Below are positions 1 to 10,037 of a stretch of 24,652 nucleotides of DNA, in pieces. Source of the DNA: Chara braunii (taxonomy: Eukaryota; Streptophyta; Charophyceae; Charales; Characeae). The notes beneath the pieces are model-generated. The model was not told the origin of the DNA and ran no database searches. It worked only from the letters and a program-made list of their open reading frames with translations. Each line of letters begins with the position of its first letter. Within the stretch, counting starts at the first letter, position 1. The DNA is taken from positions 646,281 through 670,932 of the forward strand of contig BFEA01000368.1 of assembly GCA_003427395.1 (NCBI GenBank). The letters are read 5' to 3'. The translations under genes and the position numbers were made by a program.

Positions 1-46
<46 letters not shown>
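1..46. repeat. (TG)n microsatellite at the window edge
   Basis: About 23 uninterrupted TG dinucleotides begin at the first base, so the full tract probably extends outside the window. A short reading frame through it is only the CV repeat of the microsatellite and is not a gene. Confidence 0.97.
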
Positions 47-992
47 TGAGCGTATCGCGAGAGTACACCGGGAGGGACGCCTTCTTTCTCCCTCCGTCTG
101 GCTCGCTTGCGCGTTCGCTCACTCTGCAAAATGCCTTCGTTCCCCCTTGCTTGCCGTCTCTCGGTAGGGCGCTAACTTCCTTGCTGCCTATGATCATATC
201 CGTCTGTATCTATCAAAGTCCTTTCCCTCACTCTATCAATCAAGCTCCCTGTCAATTTATCGCGTAGAGCCTGCTTTGATCATTTGCGCACCCAAATCTC
301 TGGGCTGCTGACAGCGAGGTCTGGTAGCCGTTTGGCTTCGGTTGAGCGCTGCATCACCGACGTCGCCTCCGAGGCGTACGAACCTATTGCCAGGTCATCA
401 TGATCTAGTAGACACCACCACGTGGCAGGCCGGTGTTACACTCGCGGGTTAACTGCCACGTCGGATCCTCCTTCATTCGCGGTACAGGACACAACAGGCG
501 AAAGGAAGCCGGAAGAAAATTCCTACTTACCCGAGGCGTAGAAACAACCTGCGCACAAGATCGCGTATTGGGTTATACCTGTGACGACCTTCTTGCAGAT
601 TAGGGATTCGTTCCCTCGTCGTCCTCCTCGTCTTCGCTCTCGCAGTTGGCTTATGTTGTGATCTTCCTCGTCATCCCTATGAACGGCTTTCATCTTCATT
701 TCCCCCGCGAACATATCCCAGTACCGCGAGTTTATCAGTACCTTTCGCGGACTTATATTCGACAAATCTCGCTGGCGATGCTGCTACGGCGTTCAGCCGC
801 TTCATGTCATCAACTTCGCAGCGGAACGAGGAACCGCAAACCCTTCGTCCCGTATGCCCGTCGCCATCGCTGAGCCCTGTCGCGCCAGCCTGCCCGGGGA
901 CGCCCTCCTCCGCTAAGTGGTTTGCTCCCGAGTTCTCGAGGTCGTAAAAAAGGTACCCAGAAGAACCCAACGTGCTTGGATTAGAGACATAT

Positions 993-1020
993 GAATGGTG
1001 AATGGTGAATGGTGAATGGT
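993..1020. repeat. Minisatellite of four GAATGGT units
   Basis: Four perfect copies of the 7-mer GAATGGT lie head to tail with no interruptions. The number of units is likely to vary between individuals, as is usual for such tracts. Confidence 0.95.
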
Positions 1021-1170
1021 TCTTGTGCTTACAACCAACCAACATGAGACCCCTCCCAGAGGCCCAGGATATTGTTTTCCATCCCACACCCCTGCGGGAG
1101 GCCACATTCCCAGCGCGGGAGTCCGTAAAATTTGGAGCCAAGGGGGCTTCATTTTTGTTTCTTTTCCCGT

Positions 1171-1195
1171 GGGGTCTTACCGCTTATGAGACCCC
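1171..1195. repeat. Small inverted repeat (7-bp stem)
   Basis: GGGGTCT and AGACCCC flank an 11-nt loop, forming a perfect 7-bp hairpin. It sits in unassigned flank with no adjacent gene, so there is no reason to call it a terminator or regulatory site. Confidence 0.6.
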
Positions 1196-1491
1196 GACTC
1201 ACCCTCTCTCTCGTCAATTGGCGGACCCCCACTCCCCCAGCCTTAAGTGCTACCACTGAGGGCTATCAGCCTTCTACCATTTGGGCGGGGTGACCTGAGG
1301 GCTGAGCACAAACCCCCGTCAGCCCTGGTTGAAGCATGCCCAAATGATCCCTGTCAGACGGGTACTTCGCGTGCTAGGGGTAAGCAAGCTTTTCACATGC
1401 CCCATAGGTAGACCCCCCACACTTATTGTCTACTGCGTGCGCGCGGGGAGCGCAGCCCTTAGGTAGCCGAAGCAATGAGACTAAGACCGCA

Positions 1492-1492
<1 letters not shown>

Positions 1493-1557
<65 letters not shown>

Positions 1558-1680
1558 TTCATTTGTTGATATGAGTGAAAGAGAGAGAGAGAGAGAGAGA
1601 GAGAAAAGAAAGAGAGATAGAGAGAGAGGGAGGGGGGGCGCTACCACAAAGAGAGAGAGGGAGGGGGGGCGATACCACAC

Positions 1681-1737
<57 letters not shown>

Positions 1738-1738
1738 T
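1493..1738. repeat. Compound (GA)n microsatellite with a 31-bp duplicated insert
   Basis: A long perfect (GA)n run is followed by a short unique spacer and then by GA tracts interrupted by AAAG and GATA variants. Inside the second part, a G-rich 31-bp unit is present twice, starting at 1622 and 1653; each copy has a run of seven Gs followed by CG[C/A]TACCACA. The G-rich purine strand could form triplex or G-quadruplex DNA. The long frames through it on both strands are Arg-Glu or Ser-Leu repeats caused by the microsatellite. Confidence 0.95.
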
Positions 1739-1744
1739 GTTGAA

Positions 1745-2115
1745 TGGCAAAATTGAAATATGGGTCGAATTGCGACCACGATCTATTTCACAGTTGGAAT
1801 TTTTTTTTATTTTTTTTTTAAGCATTTTTTCTGGAAATATCACAATAAAATCTACAAGTACTCCAATTTTCAGGTTTTTTCACGCATTCTTCTGAGCACG
1901 AAAACTCGTTGAATTTGGAGTATTTTTTTAGTTGGCCCACACATGGCTAAGTGGCAAAAATAGAAAATGTGTCGAATCGGCGCAACGATTATTTCGCAAT
2001 CTAAATGATTTTTTGAAAATGTTATAATAATATTCCTGGAAAGAAAACGACCTCATCTTTCAAAATTTCAGATTTTTCTGCGGGTTTGTTCGAGCACTGA
2101 AAATCGTCAAAGTTG
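1745..2115. repeat. Degenerate tandem duplication, period about 207 bp
   Basis: Two diverged copies are visible. Each begins with TGGCAAAA (1745 and 1952). Each then shows in order GTCGAAT, a (C)AACGATTATTTC-like segment, a T-rich run, a segment resembling TTTCAGGTTTTTTC or TTTCAGATTTTTCT, and a GAGCAC[G/T]GAAAA-like end. Order and spacing are conserved while bases have diverged, as expected for two units of an old satellite-like array. No coding content is seen. Confidence 0.6.
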
Positions 2116-2216
2116 CATCTTGCAAAACGTCTGTTTCATTGTGCCTGACCTCCATGTTTTGAGAAGACGAGCCTCAACGCCTAGGTTTGAGGGCCCTTTT
2201 GCAGTTCACATGCCCT

Positions 2217-2305
2217 CACTTCTTTTTGGGGTCCGCTTCTACCTGAGGACCGGTCCAACGCCCCCCACTTCTTTTTGGGGTCCACTTCCACCCGATGACC
2301 GGTCC
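2217..2305. repeat. Two-copy tandem repeat, period 49 bp
   Basis: CACTTCTTTTTGGGGTCC followed by a GACCGGTCC end occurs at 2217 and again at 2266. The first ~40 bp of each unit are highly similar, with a few substitutions. A 121-codon plus-strand frame crosses it but has no protein-like features. Confidence 0.85.
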
Positions 2306-3044
2306 TTCCTTTTTCCAAAAGTCTCGGTTCTACTAGAGCTAACTGTCGGTAGTCCACAATTTTGGCAAAGACTGGTCCCTCAAATTTTCTTACCCCCTAA
2401 AAACACACTTTGCGCCGTGGTCGCCCGCCGCCAAAAATGCAACACCTTGACACAGACGCGAAAGCCCAATATACTGCAGCCTTAAGGCTGCGAATAAGCG
2501 TACGACCACCATCTACCCCCCTACCCTAATCGTTCAGTGCACCCCTCTCCAATGGCTTAATCAGTTGTTTTTTTTATATTGTGCATACAACGCAAAGGTT
2601 CTAGCATAAGCAGCAGTACAACCACCATCTACCCCTCTACCTTTTTCCGTCCAGTATACCGTTTTTCAATCGCTCGTGGTTGTACTTTTCCTGTTGTGGT
2701 TGTCGTTGATTGCTTATTATCTGGAGGTACTCGAGCCTCTGTCATTAGCAGATACATAGCCATTACCCATCCTCTACCTTGTCATTGGCTAGACCATTGG
2801 CTAGCCATTATATTTCTTTGTTTTCTTCCACGGAGAGAGGGGAAAAAAAAAAAACAACAACATGGATGCCCAACTTTTCTTCGTGGTATGAGGACACTAG
2901 AATGAGGGTGTGGGGGGTCTAAGAGTGACTATCTAACTCACTGGAACTTATGTTCCACTGCACAGACCCCGGGGCTGGCTGCCGGACCTTGGAAGCACTG
3001 TTGGTGATGGTGATATCTAAGGGGGTTGGTCCTTTTCAGGGCGT
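2306..3044. other. Unassigned flank next to the large retroelement
   Basis: Apart from the 116-bp duplication listed separately and an A-rich run near 2847, I see no gene, RNA or mobile-element feature here. The sequence immediately left of the LTR ends in GGCGT and has no counterpart beside the other outer LTR end. Confidence 0.5.
2501..2680. repeat. Diverged direct repeat, period about 116 bp
   Basis: The string ACCACCATCTACCCC recurs at about 2505 and 2621 in similar context: TAC before it, CTACC and GT(C)CAGT after it, and an AATGGC or AATCGC end. It appears to be an old tandem duplication. The rest of 2310-3044 shows nothing else I can assign. Confidence 0.5.
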
Positions 3045-4801
3045 TGTCAAGCGCATCGGTCCGGCACCGCACAGGGCAGCAAGAAACCCTCCCGACCGCG
3101 TCATGCAGGAGTTGGTTTGTTCCTTCGTCGCAAATATACATGGAGTTTCCGCAAGCCGCTCCGGCCGAATGCGTCAGCCATACCTCCCGCGAGCCCCCAC
3201 GACAGGATAGGGCCTACACAAGGCACGACTTACCTCCACCTTACAGGAGTTGTAACTTCCCTTCGGTGGGCGTATCCCCGCCGAGCTACCAGTCCACAGT
3301 ACGAAAGCAGATCAATTGCAATTGCAGAGGTGGACCAGCCGAGGGCGTTTCTCGTTCGCTGTAGCATAGGGGGTACACGCGGTAGTACGCCTCTATCGGA
3401 CCCGCACGCGAACCAACATCTTGGGGGGCTGAGGTCCCAAGCGCGACTCGGCGTCGGTCGACTAGGACGTATCCCACTCACTACGCATACACCACACTGC
3501 GAACAAAAAAATAAAACACACACACACACCTCAAACAACACGACAACACTCATATTCCCTTAGTAGCCATCCCATAACTTTCCGACGAGAAAATCAGATA
3601 GGCGTCGCACGTGAGACTTAGTGTAAAACCGCGCGGACGCAGGGCCAACTCATATCGACTCGCAATGCAAGCGTACGCAAGCGGTCGCAATGATGGCGTA
3701 CTATGTAGTACTCATACTCATGTGGTCCTCGCTAATCTCGAGGGTCGCATTCGACACTCAAGTGTCGGCTGACATGCGCCTTGAGGGTTAATCTTTCGAC
3801 GCTAGACAACCGCCAAGTGCGGTTGAGAACCACACCCTCTTCTGCACCCTGCGAAGAGTGGGTGGTACACAGGTTCATACCTGTGGTGGCAATCGTCTCT
3901 TATTGCCCTTGAGATCAGCTCCATCATCCAAGGTCTGGAAAGAAGTCAAGGGGTTTGACTTTGACGGCTGCCACGGACTACAACGTCCAACCATAGAAAC
4001 TCTAAAAAGCAAAGGATAAAAGGGGATGTCCCTTTTCTCTCGAAAACATAATCTGTTTAACCCTTGTGCGCGGTCGCCGTAGGCCGCACGAAACTCTCAA
4101 GACATATGTATTTATATATACATAACAGGTTATAAATATAGGACGATCACTTCTCACAGTCACAGTGAGACTCCTCTCAGCCATATATATATGTATATGA
4201 GCGCAGGCAGTCAAATCCAAAGTCCGAATCTCCAAACATACCTGCAATCACATTAAAGATTCAACCAGAAGTCCATACACTACACGGTGTCAACTTCAAC
4301 CATTCTCTGCGCTCACACCCCTTGCTTTAGCCATACGAACCTCAACCTTAGCGCACCCTCCCAACAATAAAATACTCAGTGCTTTTTTTAAATGACCATT
4401 CAATAAAGTCCGGGTAAAAACACAATGAAACATATCAAACCAGAGGGTTAAAGCCTTTAGGTTGAGTGACAAGAGTGGATTGGAGTTGAATCGTAAACCG
4501 ACGAATCGGCAACCGACCTGTTATCAGTGATAACAGAAGGTGATCCTTGTAGGATCAAGCTGAATCTAGCCCAAATCCTGAATTAATCGATCAAGAAGAC
4601 CTGTAACACAAGACAAACCAATCCCCAAGTTAAGTCTATAAGTTCAAGGAGAATAATCTTCACATCACGATCTCACTCAAATCATCCTATTTAACTAAGT
4701 CTAAGTCTACCTCTAAGCAAGTGCCAAAAGAAAGGTAGACCCTAGTATAATCTCCTTTACACAGAGTGGACTGCCAGAATCGTCACCTGTCAAAATATAA
4801 T

Positions 4802-5205
4802 CTAACTCCTCTAAACTAAAAAAATTTGGACACTTCCCATAGGAAAAATGTCTTCTAAGAATTTATAATAGCCCGAATATAGAAATAGAAATAATCTTCA
4901 ACTTTCCAAAGTCAAATTTTGTCTAACTCCCTGAATTAGTAAAAATTCAGGTAGTACTCCCTATAGAAAATGAGACTTTCCAGATTTTTACTAAGTCGTA
5001 TATAAAAATTCAGACAAGTTAAACTTTAAAAGGTCAAATTTTGACTAACTCCTTGGATTTGCAGAAATTTCGGCAGCGCTTCCCGTAGAGAAAGTCGCTT
5101 ACCAAAATTTATACAAAGCCAAGTGTAACAAAAAATCTCAGAAAATGCGATAATTGATCTGAGTAAAATAAAATTAGCTCAGAAAATGCAAAAAATTGAA
5201 CTAAC
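4802..5205. repeat. Three AT-rich tandem units, period about 121 bp, 3' LTR
   Basis: Units start with CTAACTCC at 4802, 4923 and 5045. Each continues with an AAATT(T/C)(G/A)G-like segment, a CTTCCC(A/G)TAG-like segment, a further TTTATA-like stretch and, in the first two units, a GTCAAATTTTG end. The third unit is longer and ends near another CTAACTC at about 5203. The units have diverged from one another more than the two LTR copies have, so the tandem array predates this insertion. Confidence 0.75.
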
Positions 5206-5408
5206 TCTTATCGCTATAGCACGTGGCGAGCCGCTAAAGCAACTATCTGTCAAACTGAAACCCAGACTAAGTAGCAATCTCACTCAGTCTCATGCAGGCC
5301 AAACCACAAAGGTAAGTACTCTCACCAGCCCCAAGGTCTATCTTGACATACAATAGTACATGGTCTTTCAATAATTTATCCTTTCATATCCAGCTTACAT
5401 AGGGCATT

Positions 5409-6027
5409 GAGTTAGGTCATTCATCTTAGAAACAATGCCAACTCTTTGCCTTAGTTATACAGTAACAGGTTGTAAAACTACTTTTCTCTTCATTGGGCAT
5501 ATGACTAAGCCATTCGTCTTAGAAACAATGCTTAGTCACCCCGATCTGTTTAAATAGACAAGTTATATATAATTCTCTTAACTTAATCTTCAAAAATGAG
5601 CGTAGGACTGAGCCATTCGTCTTAGGAACAATGCTCAGCCAACCCAGGTTACCTTCAATTATAGCTCTTAGTTATACTCTCTTAACTTGTGATAAGGCTA
5701 TAGTCAGACTATTTGTCTTAGAAACAATGTCTGACTAGCCTTATTCTTATAAACATATAAGTATAGAAATATAAAAAGTCATATTCCTTTGTTCACATTA
5801 TAATCCTGTGGCCTCAAACTTAGACTATTCATCTTAGAAACAATGTCTAGTTTTTAGTCCGAACCTCCCTCAGAACAAAACAAAAACTTAGACTCCTTCA
5901 ATCAGACATCCCCTCGGAAATAAACACAGCAACTAGGCCATTCATCTTAGAAACAATGCCTGACCCTTCACAAAACAGCCAAATAAACATAGCAGTCAGG
6001 CCATTCGTTTTGGAAATAATGCTTGAC
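5409..6027 (-). repeat. Array of seven covarying hairpins, 3' LTR
   Basis: Hairpins lie at 5409-5444, 5503-5537, 5606-5640, 5702-5736, 5816-5853, 5935-5961 and 5995-6027. Stems, written left arm/right arm on the plus strand, include GACTAAGC/GCTTAGTC, GACTGAGC/GCTCAGCC, AGTCAGAC/GTCTGACT, AAACTTAGAC/GTCTAGTTT and GTCAGGC/GCTTGAC. The fourth can be extended to about 12 bp with a 2-nt bulge. The total span is 619 bp, the same as in the other LTR, although the two LTRs differ elsewhere by indels. Confidence 0.85.
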
Positions 6028-6263
6028 CCCATAAGACCCGTTCAAGCACAAACAAAACTGCCTTCCTCCCATCCTTCCTCCTGATGCAACCTCTTTTCTC
6101 AATCTGCTTTCAGACAATCAATAAAACTGAAACTTGAGGTTATGCACTCGTTCCTTTACTTAGTCTGGGTTATGTCCTGAAAGTCAAACCCAATGTCCAC
6201 ATAGGATGCATGCAGTATACTCAGTGAAAACACAACAGGTAGTACAGATAGGGACTATAATAT

Positions 6264-6348
6264 GGGTTTATAGAGGGAAGTAAAATGTTACCTTTAAGTT
6301 CTCTGCCTCCATAACTCCTCCTGAGTTCCGGCAGAGCTCCCGCAATCG
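6264..6348 (-). promoter_or_regulatory. Putative LTR promoter, 3' LTR copy
   Basis: This is the same arrangement as in the 5' LTR: TATAAACCC on the minus strand at 6264-6272 and the conserved block at 6290-6348. In the 3' LTR it would normally act in poly(A) or readout transcription, running toward the left flank. Confidence 0.45.
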
Positions 6349-8036
6349 GTGGATTGACTCCCCACAGAGTCTTGATACGGACCTACGGGTTGCAATCCCG
6401 CCTGCCGCCTTCCTCTCAAAACATGACTAGACTAAGAGTAAGAAGGGCAAAAGATAAGGGGTTTCAGACGCTCGATACAAGAAGGGGACAACTCAACTCC
6501 CATGAGAGGGCCTTGATACCTTCACTCGCCTGAGGGCCCCGCAATGATGGCAAAATACTAGCAGCTTCGTTAAGTTCTGAAGTCAACTGTCAAGGTCAAC
6601 CCTCTACTGACCCCTCAAATCACAACACTAACCTTCCTTCCCAGGCTCAGTCACTCCTCTAAGTCCAATTGCCGCTGCACAGCAGGCTGTAACAGTCAGC
6701 AACAAATGCGGCCGTTTGCAGTAGTATGCAACAACCAACAGTAGGCAGCAACAGTAGCAGTTGTCAATAGTTATCCACAACTCCCGCACAGTTAACAGAA
6801 ACAACAACCGTGCACAGTAAAAAAGCAGTAGCAACTGGTCGCAGCATTCGGCCGTAGTATGCAGTGGCCAACAGCAATGTGCAGCAGCCAACCAAAGTCA
6901 CATTAATCACTTCCAACAACAACAACTTCTCTGTATGCAGAACCACCCGTGCAGATCTCCGCCTCCGCGGTTCGTGACTTGAAGTATGCCAGTCACAGGT
7001 AAGTCTGCACCTTCGTGGTCAACCCTCTACTGCACAGGCAGATGAAACGATGGTCATAAGGGTCAGCACCCCGTCCTGCAGTCTCTGCTGCCTGTCCTCC
7101 GCGACTTCCCTTTGACGAGTCGGACCTTACGTTGGCCGGTAGGAAAACCTTCAGTCTTGAGCCTTTTCCCCCCGCTTCACTGTTCTAACGAAATAGCATC
7201 GTACAACTTGTAGACAAATCCCCAAATTCGCAGTTCGATTGCCTTGCCACCTTCTTTTATGAAACAGGGAGAGTACCTGCCAACAGGTAAGTCCCCAACC
7301 TGGCGGCTAGCCTCACGCCCCCTTCATCGATTAGGATGAGTAAAGTCAAATGAACCTTCTGCAACAGCACGGGCAGGTGCTTTTCTACTTGCCGAACTAC
7401 CTTCCTCGTATCTGCCTCCTTTCATAGACAGCGTAGTCCCTGGTTCCAGCCGCACCACTCAATAGCCCGACTGATATCTGCGTCGAGCTTCTCGAAGATG
7501 CAAGTCGAGAGCGAATCTCCCTCGAGAAGGAGACCAGGTACATATCCGTTTCCTTCCCTCTTACAACTGGTCAGCACCACCACCGCAAGGAAGGTAAACA
7601 GTAGCGACTAGCCAAGGTACGTAGTGACCGGACGCACCGTACTACTCAACAAAAACGTGCAAACAACCATGAATTCGCCACTAGATCACGGACGGATACA
7701 TTGGCAGACAGCATGTGGTCCGCATGCACTTTCCGAGTTATAGTTCGACATTCGGTTCATCCAACAGTGCTTTCATCGAGGTAAGTACCTACTCTCCCTC
7801 TCTCTCTCTCTCTGTCCCTCTACGCACTGTGTTAACCCGCTCATTCGCTCCTGCCTAGCACTTAGCCCGACCCTCTGCCACTATATATTCAGAAGGAGGA
7901 TAAATCTTCCTCTTAACGTGGGACAATACGGGCGCAATTTTATCCTTCATATCTCAAAACTTATACATGAAGATCCAAAACTAACCTTATAATCCTTTTC
8001 GTGGCTATGAGAAACCTTTATTTCGTACCTACCCCC

Positions 8037-8740
8037 GCTTGATCCCGTAAGGGATCGAGCGAGATATTGCTTTCCCTTCTTCTCCCTCCGACACCCCGCC
8101 ATAGCCACCGCGCAGTAGCTTTCTTCTCTAACTCCCTCCCCATTAACTCTCTGCTGATTCTAACTTCAAGATCAGGGTCGCCAGCCCCGAAAACCCCTGT
8201 TCAAAATCCTCTTCCACCCGATTTCATTCGAAAACGAGCGGGCGACGCACTTTTCCTTCGCTCTTCTTCCTCGTTCCACCATCTCCCACGCACTCTATAC
8301 TCCCACAAACTCGTCTCCCGCTCAACCTCCTCCTAATCTAACTGCGTATTTGCAGTCGCCCGGGGTTAGAACCCTTATCTCGAATCTTTCCCCGCTCGAT
8401 TTTGTCTAGAATCGAGCGATATTTCGTTTTCTATTCCCCGTCATTTCCCCTTTCGCCATAACTTCGCGCGCCTTTTTTTCTCTACTAACTCCAATTCTAC
8501 TAATCTAATACTAAAATTGACTTCATATCCAATTTCGCCTGGGTCAAAAACCCCAAGGTCGACTCCTCCCTCGCTCGATTCCGCTAAGGATCGAGCGAGC
8601 TTAGCGCTTTTCGCTGCGCCTCACTCTATCTCCCCGCCATCTTCGACTTCGGCCCATATGCATCTGGCATGATTCTGCGCCCGGGTTCATCCTCCCGTTC
8701 ACTTTTGTTTGTGCCTTCGAGCACTCCTCCAGCCATTCGC
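8037..8740. repeat. Four ~178-bp tandem units each headed by a hairpin, 3' LTR
   Basis: Hairpins occur at 8037-8060 (GCTTGATCCC/GGGATCGAGC), about 8217-8243 (weaker), 8394-8417 (GCTCGATT/AATCGAGC) and 8570-8599 (CTCGCTCGATTCC/GGATCGAGCGAG). The spacing is close to 178 bp throughout. Between hairpins, a CCCCGCCAT-like segment, a TCTCTAACTCC-like segment and a GGTCAAAAACCCC-like segment recur in the same order, showing an old tandem array. The end of the last unit is approximate. The array lies upstream of the putative promoter in sense orientation. Confidence 0.7.
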
Positions 8741-9696
8741 CTGTACTCCCTACCACTTTCGCTCCCCTATTTGCGCAGCTTCAGTGGCCGCAGCCCGGTG
8801 GTGCGCTACTCGGAACGCCCAGTCGGCCTGAGGCCGACAGATGTGCTCGGTCGCAATATGGTCATTTCCCCCACAACGCCCCAGACTCATGTTTTGCCGT
8901 GGCCGATAAGCTGTTGAACAACTCCGGTTGTCCTACGTGGGACCTCGTCGGGAAGGGGACCTGGGGAGGTTTGCACAACGACTGGCCCTCCGAAGGAACT
9001 TGGTCCCAATGCTACCGTCTGACCTCTGGCCGGTATCGCCTCCCTGCCGTAGCATATATCCTACCTGCTGGATGGTACAGTTCCCATATGTTCCCTCGTT
9101 GGAGACTCGAACACGAGCGAGGCTGCTACGGGGTTCCCCGCGAATACAACACATCCACATGCGACCCCAGCAGAGCCGAAACGTAGGTCACACATATTTA
9201 GCACTACCGACCCTTTTGCCTTAAGTGCAATTACAAACTCAAACCCTGACCACGCCGTGGTTTTCTCTACTACGACGTGGTTGAGGACTTTTGCCAGCAC
9301 CCTGAACATGCGAACCAGCTGGACTAGGCGCGCACTCAAGGTCCTCGTCTATCACGACGACCACTGAACCCAGCTTCTCGCCCAAGTCAAGGAATGTTAG
9401 AACGCAAAAAGATAATACTCCAAAAGAGATTATTCTAAGACTTTTGATCGTGAGAATGTGACAGACGAGGGGAGATAAAAAACTAGCATCGTTCTGACGC
9501 CGCCATCGGCAAAACCAAGGGTGATAGCCCTGTCGGCCCCCAATCCCTTAGTCCATTCACCCTACTCTGATATCCCCACGTCATCGCCGCTCGACCTGGA
9601 TCCATATATCTTCAGACTAGAAGTCCGATATCGTAACAAATAACGCTAGGCCCAAGTCTGGGTCCAGCTTTGACAACCACCTAAATAAGCGAACAC

Positions 9697-9711
9697 CTCG
9701 CGACGCGCGAG
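9697..9711. repeat. Perfect hairpin abutting the 3' LTR where a polypurine tract is expected
   Basis: CTCGCG and CGCGAG surround a 3-nt loop directly beside the inner end of the 3' LTR. In sense orientation this is the position of the polypurine tract that primes plus-strand DNA synthesis, yet the sequence is GC-rich and not purine-rich. The nearest purine run on the sense strand (GAGGAGG) lies roughly 35-40 bp away. Confidence 0.6.
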
Positions 9712-10037
9712 CCGATTGAAAACACTTCAAAAACCTCCTCGTTGTCGATGTCGCTCTTCGCACGTACACACAAGTCACAAATAAACGCGTTAATCAGGAG
9801 ACAGAACCCATTTAATCATAACTTGATCAAAAATAAAATTCTAGCCGGCAATCACGTCGGTTTTCACAATCATCAAAAGGAAAAAGAGATCACGCGCGCC
9901 TTCAACCTGCGAGCCCGCTCACTCTCTGCTCTAGTCAACCATCCAGTCAACGTAAACGACAGCCATTGCCGCGACTCTCGCGGTATACTTCAACTTTAAA
10001 CCAAACTTATTTCTGTCACTTGCAAAAACCAGGGTGG

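Larger units (their letters stand above)
47..1490. other. Unassigned non-coding flank
   Basis: This stretch has no open frame with gene-like features on either strand. The overlapping frames of 75-154 codons have no recognisable domain and shadow one another. It contains only small local structures: a short tandem repeat near 1000 and an inverted repeat near 1180, both listed separately. No match to the LTRs further right was seen by eye. Confidence 0.6.
3045..9695 (-). repeat. 3' LTR of the giant element (copy A)
   Basis: This copy matches 15439-22059 collinearly and begins and ends with the inverted dinucleotides expected of an LTR (TGTCAAGC ... GCGAACA on the plus strand). It differs from copy B by scattered substitutions; I counted 2 of 60 and 7 of 60 in two sampled blocks. 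It also carries bases absent from copy B, namely 3871-3903 and about 17 bp near 8940-8962. The open frames inside it on either strand are not supported as genes. Confidence 0.9.

Noticed and set aside
1374-1895. Several overlapping 62-106-codon frames on both strands
   Set aside because: They are Arg-Glu and Ser-Leu repeats produced by the (GA)n microsatellite, open in many frames at once.
3026-3364. Plus-strand frame in the left LTR, similar to one at 15330-15758
   Set aside because: It is open in both LTRs, but in antisense to the element. The protein versions differ by over 20% while the DNA differs less, and other frames are open too. This does not look like purifying selection.
3230-3553. 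Sense-strand ~100-codon frame near the LTR end, also at 15630-15932
   Set aside because: It is open in both LTRs, but amino-acid divergence exceeds nucleotide divergence and no domain is visible.
5409-6027. CRISPR-like array (repeated motif with variable spacers)
   Set aside because: The repeats are not identical direct repeats, spacers vary widely in length, the stems differ between units, and the context is a eukaryotic LTR element.
5409-6027. Hammerhead ribozymes, as in plant retrozymes
   Set aside because: I looked for the CTGATGA and GAAAC core pair on either strand around the hairpins and did not find the required three-stem arrangement.
8067-8336. 89-codon plus-strand frame, also 89 codons at 20443-20712
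   Set aside because: Its length is conserved, but it lies within the ~178-bp tandem hairpin units, is Ser/Pro-rich low-complexity and runs antisense. Shared length is expected from recent LTR identity.
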